A program made the translations under genes and the position numbers. A DNA stretch of 64,000 nt from NCBI GenBank assembly GCA_004764695.1, contig SMSO01000035.1, positions 3,911,040 to 3,975,039 of the forward strand, in the 5' to 3' direction. Shown here one piece after another: positions 45,801 through 56,717 of this stretch (the first letter of the stretch is position 1; every line of letters begins with the position of its first letter). Source of the DNA: Schizochytrium sp. TIO01. Taxonomy: Eukaryota; Sar; Bigyra; Thraustochytrida; Thraustochytriidae. The notes under the pieces are model-generated. The model did no database searches. It was not told where the DNA came from and saw only the letters and a list, made by a program, of their open reading frames with translations.

Positions 45801-46003
45801 CCGTTATCCTCAGAGACGGTTTTCACTTTCTTCACGAACCCAGTGGTTTTCTTGACGTCCGAAACGAGCTTTTTCTTATTCACTTCAACGTCATTGCGGG
45901 TTGAAAGGACTTTGTCCTGGGCATTTTCAGCCACGCGTTCTGCTCTAAAGGCCCTTAATTTCTCTCCGCTTTGTGCAAGCTTTCGTGCCGCGTCAGGATC
46001 CAT
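41816..46003 (-). CDS. UPF2: UPF2, nonsense-mediated mRNA decay factor
   Basis: 1,395 residues in one exon. The frame opens at 46069, but ATG 46003 in good context (GGCCATGG) starts MDPDAARKLAQSGEKLRAF. Three MIF4G (HEAT-like) domains can be followed: about residues 40-270 (LRRYVSEIVSNLMDAPIKTK, RRRVLLRLAGELVLCGVV), about 530-710 (FGHVQELCAGPEKAY, FECAGRYLFRNE) and about 740-985 (LRWDMESRPHTINLIARCV, GLRLRLVGHLLMFARDF-like region). UPF2 bridges UPF1 and UPF3 in the decay complex. A highly acidic region (about 1040-1290) includes some 25 consecutive Asp. The C-terminal part (FEQEFALLMQETARSN) matches the UPF1-binding helix/hairpin region, and the end is Arg-rich. Length is close to that of animal UPF2. 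Confidence 0.95.
42507..42600. repeat. (GAT/GAC)n trinucleotide tract encoding poly-Asp in UPF2
   Basis: An interrupted CAT/CGT/GTC trinucleotide repeat on the plus strand that encodes a long Asp run in UPF2 on the minus strand. It gives a spurious poly-Ser frame on the opposite strand. Flanking Ser/Asp/Glu codons extend the low-complexity region to about 42350-42850. Confidence 0.9.
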
Positions 46004-47160
46004 GGCCACTCGTGGCACGCCCAAAACCGTAGACGATCTGGCCAAGCTAGGCCAGAAAGCTTGCAACAAAGATTTCTATCGGCGTCAGCACTGGAGGGAC
46101 TCGCCTTTTCCAGACTCTGACGTCCTTGAACAACTTTCAGGGGACTCAGCGGCCTCCCCAACGCACGGCCGCACGCCAATTTATGATACTGATCTTCTCC
46201 TCTGGCCTCACTGCTATGCCCACCTTCATAATACTATCACTTACCATCAACTAGCGCCTCTATCGTTAATGAATCTAAAAACAAGAAAATCCTGCGGCTA
46301 TTCGAGCGAGTCAGCAAAACTTTGAGGCAACCCCCAAATATTCCAACAGTCTGTGCACCGCTTTGCGGTCGCTCTCACACCAAAGATCCACGCAGCTTAA
46401 CTCTGAAGAGGTCGCTTCTGATCGATTGATTACCCTACTTCATTGATTCACCTTGCAAACTAGGTACAAACGAGCATCATAAAGCTAATAGAAAAATAAA
46501 TCATAACCTAACCCTGGAACCGCGAAGGAACCACTGCGGCACGCCAAACCTAACCAAAGACCACTGAGTTGCTTGATTGGCGAAAACTCTCTGCTTATAA
46601 GAGACCACGTGGCGGTGTAAACCTGAATATTTACTATCGCTCATCATTCATAACTCACACCAAATTACCTCAACCCGAGTGAATTTGTGTGGAGATCCCT
46701 CTTGAAACTGCTCTTGAAGAGCCACGCAGCTATTACCATGTTTCGCTCAACCCTCGCAAACTAGCTGGCCAGTGCTATATCTATCAATCCCGATCTCGAG
46801 TCGGAGTTGGTGCACACATTTACTTCATTCACTCTGTAAGCCGAAGCAAAAGTACCAGGGGACCTACCTAGGTATCGCTCTCGCTGCCTCGACAGATGTT
46901 GCTGTAGCTTTAGTTCTCTTGGGGCAGCGGGCTTTCAAAGAGAATATTCATTGCGACGCGAGCACTACAGAGGTCACCGTTGTGCACAGCATCTTCTTGA
47001 CATTAGAATGGTATTTGCCATCAACGTTCAGAGCTCGGACTTCCCTTGGTTCAAGACAAAACCTAGATACCCATCTAGCGGCATGGTCAAGCCGTGCCGA
47101 CTTGTGAGCAGTTTGTTTCAAGGTTTATAGACTGCGATGAGTGATTGATTGATTATGGCT

Positions 47161-47236
47161 TTGATGTTGATGTTGATGTTAATGTTGATGTTGATGTTGA
47201 TGTTGATGTTGATGTTGATGTTGATGTTGATGTTGA
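47161..47236. repeat. (TTGATG)n hexanucleotide array, about 12 copies
   Basis: Tandem TTGATG with one TTAATG variant. It produces an artificial Leu-Met repeat frame on the plus strand. Non-coding context. Confidence 0.95.
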
Positions 47237-48427
47237 GCATATACGGGAACGGATGCGGGGGCAAGTTCTTCGCCAGCGTGGACCGCAGAGCAGTAATTTG
47301 CAGTGTGGAAACTTATAAAGCATGGAGAACAGACAACCTGGTATCTCCAGGATTGGTATGCACCTGTAGCAATTGCATTTGGAAATAAGTAAAGTTGTCA
47401 AGACTCCAAATGCGTCATAACATGTCTTTTCTAGGTGGAAGGTAGTTTATGTTAAAGTTTATTATAATACTGCTCGGCGCTAGCTCTGGCGCGGGTTGAA
47501 TTGCAATACCCATGGTGGCGTGTTGTGTTGAGCTCAACGAGAGCAGAGGTTAAAGTACTAAGTACTTGGTTTCACAACACCGTTTTCCATTTTACATCTT
47601 CAATTCTGTGCGTGCTGCTTTGACTTCGAACCTAGTACTAAGTAGTACCTAGGTACTGGCAACGGGAAGACATTACAAAGAGATTTTCATTGATTTTCTG
47701 TGCTTTTTTCTTCTTTTTTAATTTATTTTATTTTTAAAACGTTTTAAATTTTTAATCAAACAAATAAATTTAAATAAACTTGAACTAAAGAAATAGGAAG
47801 AAGACAATTGGCGTGCTCCAAATAAGATGAGTTAGCTTTGGACTGACAGTCAGTGCCGTCGAGCTCATGGCAATACACAGACAGGCCTCTTGGTTTATTC
47901 CTTGCACTGTTGGTGCCTTAGACCCGTTGACTCGCTCTCTGCGATCATAACTTCAGCATTGGGCACAAACTAAGAATATATATATGTATTTAACAACAAC
48001 ACAGAAATAATACCTTGAAACAGGGACAAAGTCGAACAAAAATGGCAAACTTCGCAAGGATTCCCCCATGTATGTGTAATAAGCTCAGTGGGGCGTGAAA
48101 ACGGAGTTTCGTTTCGTTTGGTTTATTAAAACCATAAAAATGAAAGGAACACAAGAGAAGACAAACCCAGCTTCACAGATTTCTCAGCGCAGTAGGTACA
48201 GACTGTGAACAATAAACAATGGATAAACAAATAAACAACCGATTGGCCCGTTTAGATTGAAGCAATCTACTGTTGTTATGACCCATTCGGAATGCTGGAA
48301 GTGGGTTTTCCTTCAATTATCGTTTTCACTGCCTCGCCCTTCAAGCTCGAGGAGGTCGAGTTTGTGAATGAATGAATGAATGAATGAATATCTTCGCCTA
48401 ACTGTGCTTATTAGTCGTATCACCTAG

Positions 48428-48451
48428 TAGGTAGGTAGGTAGGTAGGTACC
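48428..48451. repeat. (GGTA)n microsatellite
   Basis: Five to six GGTA units ending in GGTACC. Similar patches recur in other intergenic regions of the window. Confidence 0.85.
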
Positions 48452-48851
48452 TTCGTACATCGTTCTTTGTTCAATACTGATTCACCTGTTTTTTAATGTT
48501 TCAAAGTTGTTTTTTGTTTTTTTCCTGAAACAAAAGAGAAACAACTGAAGGGGAGTTTTTTGATGTATTGAACAGTTGAGTTTATTTGTTGTACAGAGGT
48601 TTCATAATTGGTCGACCTTGAACTATCTCTCGGCTCGCAACGTTCCTTCTGCATCTTGCTGACCCATCGATCTCACAGCTCAAGAAGCCCGAGGCAGTAC
48701 CGACGTTTGCCAGCAACATAGGTATGTATGCATTTTTGCGTGCTCAGCGAGCTTGCTGACCAGTAAATGATTGATTCAATCTTTCATTGCTCAGAGATTT
48801 ATGATAAATTTATGGATGTACGTAGTATCTACTCATTCATAAATGCATAAG

Positions 48852-48929
48852 TAAACAAACAAACAAACAAACAAACAGACAAACAAATTAATTAATTAAT
48901 TAATTAATTAATTAATTAATTAATTAAAT
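48852..48929. repeat. compound (AAAC)n-(TTAA)n microsatellite
   Basis: About nine AAAC units with one AGAC variant run directly into about ten TTAA/ATTA units. Confidence 0.92.
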
Positions 48930-49150
48930 TTATTTATTTCAAGTTATTTGTTTATTTGTTATTGCATTTATGTTGCAAACCTGGCGCTTACAACCTGCCC
49001 CAATAGACACCTGCTGGTCTCGATGTGCCTCTGTTCCCCGTCGATCAGGTTGCCTTCAAGTTCTCTCGCCTCCACCAAGGAAGACCAATGACACACCTAA
49101 AGAGAAAAGAAACAACAAAACAGTCCTTTCACACAATACATACATAGTTA

Positions 49151-49220
49151 GTCTCACTCACTCACTCACTCACTAAGTAGGTGTATACGCTATGTAGACT
49201 ATGTACCTACCTACCTACCT
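49151..49220. repeat. (CACT)n and (TACC)n tetranucleotide patches
   Basis: Six CACT units at 49153-49175, then TACC units at about 49203-49220. Non-coding. Confidence 0.75.
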
Positions 49221-50142
49221 GACTTCTATATATCTATCTACATAGCTGTTCAATCTTCTTTCCAAGGAAAGAAAACAACTCGCCTGCATAATTAATTAAT
49301 TAAAAAGCACCTTGAGGTACCTCGCCATCTGGCATTGCAGCTCAGGAGCTCTGAGCATCGCAGAGATTGCGAAGCATAGGCAGAGGGGCGGCATTCGAGT
49401 GCTGCGACTAAGTCCCCATCGATCGGAGCAGAGCAGAGCAGGTCATCGAAGAAAGCATGAGGTCAAAATCCTCATCTTGATCCCTCATTGCTTTCTTTGC
49501 CTTCTCATCTCTTATTTACTTACTTACTTATTTACTTTTTTACTTACTTACTTACTTAGTTACAGTCGTACCTACTACTTCGCTGCCTAAGTGGCACCTA
49601 AGGCACTCCTACGAGCATGTATCAGTGAGTAGTCGTCATATGAGTGTGGATAAGGGGGGGGTCCTAGGAGAAAGCGCTATGAGGGGCAGTAAGAGTGGTA
49701 GATAAAGCGAAGAAGGAGAAAGAGAAGAAGAAGAAGAAGAAGAAGAAGGAGAAAGAGGAGGAAGACAAGAGCAGCAAATGCAAACAGCAGACGGCTGTAC
49801 ACCCGGCGGATTGCTGCTCCTCTGCTCTGGCGTGCGCGACGTTGCTTTCACTCTCCGCTGAGCTCTCTGCACCTGTGCGCGACGCCCCTGCGAGGAGTAG
49901 TCGGCTCGTGACCAGCGCCCAGGTCCTGCCTGCTGCGAGGGACTGACTGCCAGCTCGAGAGTAGCGGCATCAGTGCACCTTGCGGTGTCCTTCATCTTCT
50001 TTCGTTGCTCTTGTGCACTTTAACCTCCTCTGCTCTGGAGACCAAAGCTTTGCGAAGGTCGGTCTTGTACTGTGCTGGAGAAGAACAAAGTAAGCAGAGG
50101 TCGAGGGCCGACTGATCATACTTGTGTGCAAAAACTACCAGG

Positions 50143-50909
50143 ATGTTTAGGAGCCTCTCTTGGAGCGCGCCGCCCAACGAGGATGATCACTACATCAACA
50201 AGAACGTGAATTGGGTTGGCAAACGGTTTTACGTCTTTTACATTTTCGTAATCTTTGTGGGGGCCTACATGGCGGAGGTAATCTTGGGTGGTACGGTGTT
50301 GAATTCTTTTCAGGTATGGACTTTGGTCAACGTCGTCCATGGCATCATTAATTTCACGGTCATGCACTATGTCACCGGCGTGCCCGCTGATCTCGACAAT
50401 GATGAGTTCTACGAGCTCTCATGGTGGGAACAGCTTGATGACGGCGTCTCTTGGACGCCCATGAAGCGTAACCTCATGCTTATTCCCGTCGTACTGTAAG
50501 TTTCGAATTTTGGTCTTTTCTTGCGATGATTGTGATCATAATTCCAGGTGCGCTGGTCAACTTGTCGTTGTTTTCTGAACTATGGTTAAATTTGCCTTTT
50601 CTTTTAATTTAGAAGCAAAAGATCCACGCTCTCTCATTTTCGAGGATGGCCAATGGACATATTTCTTTTCTTACGGATGACTAACTTTGGATGGATGACG
50701 TGATGATATTTATCTTCGTGTTTGCGACGGAAAACAGATTTCTTGTTGTTTCGCACTTTACGGAGTACGACCCCATGTACCTTGCTCTCAATTTGTGTGT
50801 CCTGGCGCTTGTGCTTTTGCCGAAGATGCCCCAATTCTACCGTGTGCGGTTGAACAGCTCCGCTGCTCTCGACGAGAGCGATGATGCTTCACACCCGCAC
50901 TCTTCATGA
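50143..50909 (+). CDS. ORMDL: ORMDL-family regulator of sphingolipid synthesis, two exons
   Basis: Exon 1 is 50143-50495 (ATG in AGGATGTTT), donor GTAAGT. The intron is 242 nt with acceptor GAAAACAG. Exon 2 is 50738-50909. The join is phase 2 (CT+A) and gives 174 residues, close to the ~153 of animal ORMDLs. Family features in order: NVNWVGKRFYVFYIF (first membrane helix region), QVWTLVNVVHGIINFTVMHY (WTL-N-HN-like motif), TGVP, WWEQLDDGVSWTPMKR (HWEQMDYG in animals), LIPVVLFLVVSHFTEYD across the splice site, and LLPKMPQFYRVRL at the end. ORMDL proteins sit in the ER membrane and bind and restrain serine palmitoyltransferase, the first enzyme of sphingolipid synthesis. The N-terminal Ser residues (RSLSWS) could be phosphorylated as in yeast Orm proteins; that is inference. 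Confidence 0.94.
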
Positions 50910-51228
50910 TTGAATAACTACTACACATCTTATCACACACATCTCTACACACAGTATGCTTTTACACAATTCCAATTTCAAACAAAGCAAAAAAGTTTCA
51001 ACAGTCTCGACAATCACAATTTCAGCTATACGTATAACCAGTAAATACTCAAGTCGTTTGGATCATCTCCCATCTCTATCAGAAAATAAAACAAAACAAC
51101 AAACATATTTTCTTAAAGGTGTTGATTTACAAAAAAAAATAACAATAATAAAGAAGAAAGCGCGCTAGTGTTTCGTCTTCTTTTCTTTTTCTAAGTTTAC
51201 CCCGCCTTTCCTTTTTTAAGAGGTTAAT
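50910..51228. other. convergent intergenic spacer
   Basis: 319 nt between ORMDL (plus) and SNAPC3 (minus), AT-rich. AATAAA-like and A-rich motifs near 51085-51155 may serve as polyadenylation signals. No gene is seen. Confidence 0.45.
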
Positions 51229-52501
51229 TTAAATCCCAAAATATAGAGGTACGACACGCATATCATGAAAGCGCCCTTGGAGGTTGTCCTCTTCATCATA
51301 AAATACTAATTTGAAACACGACGAGCAGTACTTACTTGGATCCTCACCAGAGACCCCATCATCAAAGCACATGTAGCGAGCCCAAAATTTACCACACAAA
51401 ACGCACATTGCCCGCCGGACATTCTCTGCGAAGCGGAGAATAGGGTAAACGCAAGCTTGGCTCGGGTAGTCGCTTGGACGAATTCTCACACGCAGAACCT
51501 CAATAAGATGTTCACATTTCCCCTGATGCAGGAGAGTCATGCATGCGCCTAGCGAAAGAGTGTTTTGGATATGTAAATCCCAAAACGTCACATCTGCTAT
51601 GTCATGCTGTGATATTGTTGTGACACCATGATTCTCTAGGCTTGCGCACACAGAGTCTGCCAAGTTCGTTGTTTCGCAAGAAACATAGAACTTCCCTGGT
51701 GAAACAAAGAAACAGTAGTTATTGTATAGGTCTGGACCGCATACAATATGATCAAATGTACAAAAAATTGCTTTGCGAAGCGATTCAAGGGTCGTATTGC
51801 CGAGAACATCGAATTCTTGCTCAAGCGAGCCACCTGTAACTCGAATCCTGAAGGCAATATTTGCAGCCTCGCTCTCGTCGACCTGACCTTCTTTTTGCTC
51901 TTTCAGGGCAATTTGCTGAATTGACGCGGGGGAGAATGTGCTCGCAGCGCTGCTTACCTCCGCGGTATTTTCTGCCAGAACCTCGTCGCTAAGAAATCAT
52001 TTTAATTTTCTATCGTATACATTAGTTTTCTGTCGCATTCTTATTTTTCTGGTTGAACCTGCAGGTGCCATCTTTTCCTATCACTTACGCATTCCAACGT
52101 TGCCGCATCGCAGAGACGAGTTGAGTGTATTGAGGCATTTTCGATACTTCGACATTGTCAAGAAGGGCGTCCTCGACTTGTTCTTCGGGAGATCGTGCCC
52201 TGAGAGACCTTGCCTCCAGAAGCATCTTTTGCACTCGGTCTTTATCTCCAGAGGCTACTACTCGAGCAGCTTCAAGGCTATTTTGAAGGTCTTCAGCGGC
52301 AACGAGGGTCTTCTTACCCTTTGCCAGTGGCAATAGGTTGGCCTGGTCGTCGTCTTCCTCTTCCTCCTGTGCTTTCGAGCTTGTCTCAACTATGTGGACA
52401 TCCTCATCATCAAGTACGCCTAGGTTGCGGCTCTTATCATCTCTGGTGCTGGTGCTGGTGCTACTGGCCTTATCATCGAGCAGCTCCCATGGAAGATCCA
52501 T
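51229..52501 (-). CDS. SNAPC3: SNAPC3-like subunit of the snRNA-activating complex, two exons
   Basis: Exon 1 is 52501-52089 (ATG, MDLPWELLDDK), donor GTAAGT. The intron is 100 nt with acceptor TTTCTTAG. Exon 2 is 51988-51229. The phase-2 join (GC+C) gives 390 residues; human SNAPC3 has about 411. The N-terminal ~140 residues are acidic and helical. Exon 2 contains FRIRVTGG, FDVLGNTTLESLRKAIFC (the family's ubiquitin-like-fold motif), FYVSC, then the C-terminal signature: DLHIQNTLSLGACMTLLHQG, KCEHLIEV, YPILRFAENVRRAMCVLCGK, EDPSKYCSSCFKLVFYDEE. The two C-x2-C pairs and HQGKCEH are the conserved zinc-finger-like set. SNAPc binds the proximal sequence element of snRNA promoters for RNA polymerases II and III, in the nucleus. 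Confidence 0.9.
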
Positions 52502-53200
52502 CGCCAAAGTTCTGGAGTCAACGTGAGTAACGAAGCTCCTTTATTTTAAAGAGCATTTTAAAATTAAATTGATTGTTAATTGGTTTCCTTGTTCTTGGGG
52601 TCACTGATGACTTGAACTTCTCAGGAACGGCAAACAAAAGATGGTTTGAAAGACAACTCAGAAACTATCATGAACAAGTTGTTGGAATACACTGCCTCTT
52701 AAAGACGTCAGTGATGAGGAGTCCTTACAGAACTTGTCTAATAACTTGAAGATACATCTTTCCTTTATATCAAGATGAAGTAATACGAATGAATAATCTT
52801 AAATAATTATAAGCCGGTCTTACTCTTTGTTTTAGAGGATTAATGCAAACGAGAAAGCATAGAGAAGAGAGCCCTTATAACGACGTTAATTATTGCGAGC
52901 CTACTACGGAATGACACGTATATAGATAGAATTACACACAGAAAGATTACTATTTAGTAGAAGGAATATGCAAGTAATGAAGGACTCAACTTGGCCCAAC
53001 TAGCTGATGTACGAGCGCAAGTACTGAACGAATTTCCTAATGAGCCTTTCGCGAGTGGTCATGCAAAGCAGGATCAAGATATTACGCAGAGACCTTGCTT
53101 ACTTCGCATACTGTACTCCTCCTCCTCCTCCTCCTCTTAATTATAGAAATTGATTGATCATCATAACAAAACAAAACATGAGCAATGAGCAATAGAAATT
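52502..53200. other. intergenic
   Basis: About 700 nt upstream of SNAPC3 and downstream of the dynein light chain, AT-rich, with a (TCC)n run at 53115-53136. No gene is seen. Confidence 0.45.
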
Positions 53201-53723
53201 TCAAAAGTGCAGACCATAAACACTGACAATGCAGTAGAGTGTCTTGTTTTGATCCTTGCTCTTATCACCAGGCCATTTCACGGTAACGCATCCATCAGAA
53301 ACTGTATCCCAGTATGAAGAGTTCGAGGTGTGCAACCCAGCGCCATTCCGCTGCATGATCGCGCATGTAATTACATATTTGAAGGGTTTGCCAAGGTCAG
53401 CTAGGTCTTGCATACATGTTTCACAAATGCTATCGATCCACCTTGCAACTTTGTCCTCGTCATGTGCTTCATCCTTAAGATGCGCCTCGATAGAGTTCTC
53501 CACAATTCGTTCAACTTCTTCAGCGATGAACGCCGACTATTTATTGACAATCCGAGCGAGATATACATGTTAGTCTCAACATCATCCTTATCATTACATT
53601 CGCCTGAGCACCGTTGTTGCAGTACCTCTTGCCTGTGTCAAAACCGTATAGTACGTGCGACGGGCACCACTTCTCCATATGTCCTTCAGGACGTACCTCT
53701 TCTGAGCTTTGCAAGTCGTCCAT
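53201..53723 (-). CDS. DYNLT1: Tctex-type dynein light chain, two exons
   Basis: Exon 1 is 53723-53697 (27 nt, MDDLQSSEE), donor GTACGT. The intron is 160 nt with acceptor AATAAATAG. Exon 2 is 53536-53201. The phase-0 join gives 120 residues. The N-terminus MDDLQSSEESAFIAEEVERI aligns with animal DYNLT1 MEDYQAAEETAFVVDEV, which supports the tiny first exon. The core has LGKPFKYVITCAIMQRNGAG, LHTSNSSYWD, DGCVTVKW and the C-terminal TLYCIVSVYGLHF. A small insertion (PGDKSKDQ) lies in the strand3-strand4 loop where animal proteins are shorter. DYNLT dimers bind the dynein intermediate chain in cytoplasmic and/or axonemal dynein and can carry cargo. Confidence 0.93.
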
Positions 53724-54512
53724 GGCAGAGCTGTGTCCTGCGATGTGGCTGCTCTTTCACCAAGCTCTGTACGATTTCGTGTCGATTTTTTTCAAGGCTA
53801 TGGCGTCCTTGCCTCAATTTGGTCTTTGCATTCTTCTGCTGATCTCTATTCAAGCACCTCAAAACAAACCTCTTTGCGACCGTTGAGTAAAAGACCTAAT
53901 TTGTATTAGGGCATTTACTTTCTTTTCTTTCACTTTTTTCTTTCTTTGCCTCACTTCTCAAAATTAACAAATATGTCCACTGCAAAAGGGTATGAAGTCC
54001 TGTTTATACCTATTTCAATTCCGTGGGCGCGTGTAGTGATTAAAATCTCATAGAGCAGCATGAGAATGCATATTTTCCAGGTAAAGTTTGGTATTGAGAA
54101 GAAGAAGTGAATCAGGTGCCCAGAAACGTGCGAAGAACTCTTCGAACGAGGTTTTGCATCGTTTCACGCAAGGCTCTTGATGTATAATGATTTCCTCTGT
54201 TGAGATTATATACTAAAACTTATAAAATGCTCCCATAAATTAAATGAACAGGTTGTAAATACGCCATGATAGGGGCACATTGCAATTCTTTGTCAATAGG
54301 AACTCGCGGAATCGTGCGTCGTGCATACTTTCATTAATATCATAGACTTGTTCTGTGCCAAGTTCTAAGCTAGTCCATCAATGACAAGCTTGTATTTGGA
54401 GTGGAGGTGAAGCTGCTGCAAGGTACCGGGGCCAAAGTGGCCATCGCGGCAGTTTCAAAGCAGTAGCTTATCAGCTTGGGTGGGCGGTGCAAGTACACCA
54501 CAGTCCCTGCAA
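53724..54512. promoter_or_regulatory. divergent intergenic region
   Basis: About 790 nt between the dynein light chain (minus) and the first GH114-like gene (plus). Both promoters should be here. No element can be named with confidence. Confidence 0.4.
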
Positions 54513-56717
54513 ATGACATCATCATCAGTTCTCATGACCACACCAATTGGCAAAGGCTCTGTGCTAGCCTCCTTTAAAGCTACTGTGTTAGCTTCGTTGC
54601 TTGTTGTGTCTCTTGCAGGAGCTCTTGCGAATGGTCAAAACGATGTTCCGTCACGCGTAGCAATTCCGATAGACATGCCATGGGCCAACCTTGCTTGGGG
54701 TTTCGAAAGTGGTGGCCAAGACAATGTTACGGGCACAAGGCTTGTGCTCGTGGACCTTTTCGACGAAGCAAATGAGACGATTCAAGAGTATCGCAATATG
54801 GGCAAAATCGTTGCATGTTACTTCAGCGGCGGCACCTTGGAGGACTGGAGACCTGACGTCTTGGCGAACTTGTCGGCGTGGACTGCAGTTGTGGCAGGAT
54901 CTATGGCAGACTGGGAAGATGAAGCCTGGCTTGACATTACCAAACTTGACGAGTTGAAAGAACTCATGACACCACGATTTGAGCTTGCTGTATCAAAAGG
55001 TTGTCAAGCTATTGAGGTAGATAATGTGGACTGCTATGACAACGAGGATTGCTACTCGGGGACTTCTCTTGCTAACTCCAATCTCCGTACTCGACGAACG
55101 GCACAGATCGCATATAACGAATGGCAAACTAACATCAGCCATACTCTCGGATTGAGTATTGGCTTAAAAAACGCTCTAGACCTCATCTCTTATATTGGTT
55201 CTGAATATGACTTTGCGATCAACGAGCAGTGTGCAGAGTACGATGAGTGCGACACCTTAAGCGATTTCATCAATGACGGCAAGGCTGTTTTGAATGTTGA
55301 ATATAATACTGAGTCTGCAACTACGCAATGTTCTGACGCCCAGTCCTTGAACATCATGAGGAAAATGTGTGATCACATGACTGATGACGATGGCCTATGC
55401 AAATCGAATCAGACATGGATCGATTGCTTTGCGCTAAATTATACCAATGCTCCCACGCAATCTCCAACACTATTGCCGACCCTTGCTCCTTCAACTGCTC
55501 CAACCAACGCACCATCCAGCTCTCCTACAGTATCTCCTACCTCATACTCGGAAAGTTCTGCATTTGTAGATAAGTACGTGGATTGGGCATTACTTCTTGA
55601 CGACTCCAGAGGAAACGAGGATGATCTGAATCAGCTTAGCTATGTAGTTGGAAGTTTACGCAATGAGGATCTTGAGAGTCTCATTGCCCAAGGTCATAAG
55701 GTGATTTGCTCTTTTTCGGCAGGCACCTATGATGGCAGCAACGCCGATGAGACTTCGTTTGTTGTAGAAGATGTATTCCTTGCTGACGCAAGTGAATCTG
55801 CCTCTGTTCAGTGGCTGGACATTTCTCAACTCGCAGCACTGAAAATTCTCATGAATACGCGACTCCAAAGTGCTGCTGACAAAGGTTGCTATGCTGTTCT
55901 CTTTGAAGATCTAAACTGCATCGATAATGACGCATGCTTGAATGCCCTAGATGATGCACTTTCAAAGAGTGAGAGTTGTGCACGGCGACAGCTTCAGGCA
56001 TCATCGGCGAGCTCTGATGCCAGAAACGCTCAGGTACAGTACGCACAATGGCTTGCTGTACGTAGTAATCAGCTTGGTATGCCTGCTGGCATTAGCCAAG
56101 GCGCGAGCATCATTGACGATCTCGAAGATTACATCGCGTTTGCATTTACTGTCAATTGCGAATCAGACAACGACTGTTCTGCGTATACCAACTTTACGGA
56201 CAGTGGAAAACCTATCTTAAACCTGGAAATTTATGATACGGCAACAAGTATACCAAATTGTACAAGTGCAACATCTTCTGAGGACATTTTTACAAAGCGC
56301 TGTGTGGGAAATGTTACAACTGAAGAATGTAATGTTGGATCATCCTTTAGCAACTGTTTCATCGGATCTGATGATTTTTCAACACCTGCGCCAACTGTAC
56401 CAACGCGTGCCCCGACTGCAGGCCAGACACCCCAGGGCCCAGATGGTTCTCCTAGTACTCCTGAAGACGACGATGGAAATGAAACAGTGCCCTCGGGTTA
56501 CTTTGTGGCAACTTGGGTTCTTTTTGCTATTGTGATTATTCTCTTGACCATTATTGCACTTCTGCTTTATCGTATGTTCTGCAAAAAGGAGTTCATTAGT
56601 GAAAGTCACTACATCCCAACTCGCCGACCATCCTCTACGCAGCAAGCAAAACCTGAATCGGCGAGTGATGCACCAGAGTACCCTTCTCAAAAGTGCACTG
56701 TTGTTGAGCAAACCTAA
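54513..56717 (+). CDS. GH114-like cell-surface protein with two glycosidase-type domains and a membrane anchor
   Basis: 734 residues from ATG 54513 (MTSSSVLMTTPIGKGS); the frame opens at a GTG 11 codons earlier. A signal peptide is likely (FKATVLASLLVVSLAGALA). Domain 1 (about residues 45-310) has WANLAWGFESGG, GKIVACYFSGGTLEDWRPD, EAWLDI, AIEVDNVDCYDN, SIGLKNALDLI and INEQCAEYDECD, the order typical of GH114 (endo-alpha-1,4-polygalactosaminidase-like) barrels. After a PT-rich linker (NAPTQSPTLLPTLAPS), domain 2 (about 345-625) repeats the order but reads AVLFEDLNCIDN and FTVNCESDND, losing both acidic signature sites. A second PT/Pro linker, one transmembrane helix (VATWVLFAIVIILLTIIAL) and a basic cytoplasmic tail follow. 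Polysaccharide binding or cleavage at the surface is inferred. Confidence 0.87.
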   Translation: MTSSSVLMTTPIGKGSVLASFKATVLASLLVVSLAGALANGQNDVPSRVAIPIDMPWANLAWGFESGGQDNVTGTRLVLVDLFDEANETIQEYRNMGKIVACYFSGGTLEDWRPDVLANLSAWTAVVAGSMADWEDEAWLDITKLDELKELMTPRFELAVSKGCQAIEVDNVDCYDNEDCYSGTSLANSNLRTRRTAQIAYNEWQTNISHTLGLSIGLKNALDLISYIGSEYDFAINEQCAEYDECDTLSDFINDGKAVLNVEYNTESATTQCSDAQSLNIMRKMCDHMTDDDGLCKSNQTWIDCFALNYTNAPTQSPTLLPTLAPSTAPTNAPSSSPTVSPTSYSESSAFVDKYVDWALLLDDSRGNEDDLNQLSYVVGSLRNEDLESLIAQGHKVICSFSAGTYDGSNADETSFVVEDVFLADASESASVQWLDISQLAALKILMNTRLQSAADKGCYAVLFEDLNCIDNDACLNALDDALSKSESCARRQLQASSASSDARNAQVQYAQWLAVRSNQLGMPAGISQGASIIDDLEDYIAFAFTVNCESDNDCSAYTNFTDSGKPILNLEIYDTATSIPNCTSATSSEDIFTKRCVGNVTTEECNVGSSFSNCFIGSDDFSTPAPTVPTRAPTAGQTPQGPDGSPSTPEDDDGNETVPSGYFVATWVLFAIVIILLTIIALLLYRMFCKKEFISESHYIPTRRPSSTQQAKPESASDAPEYPSQKCTVVEQT

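Larger units (their letters stand above)
46004..50142. other. 4.1-kb gene-poor intergenic region rich in microsatellites
   Basis: Divergent region between UPF2 (minus) and ORMDL (plus). It contains arrays of TTGATG (47161), GAAT (48367), GGTA (48428), AAAC and TTAA (48852-48929), CACT (49151), TACC (49205), TTAC (49513-49560) and GAA (49724). GTACCTAGGTAC-like palindromic patches occur near 46861 and 47640-47657. Open frames are short, repeat-derived or without homology. Confidence 0.45.

Noticed and set aside
46689-47107. Overlapping 60- and 111-codon plus-strand frames upstream of the TTGATG array
   Set aside because: No family features or clear start context; composition not convincing.
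47149-47388. Leu-Met repeat frame
   Set aside because: Translation of the TTGATG array; no conserved sequence around it.
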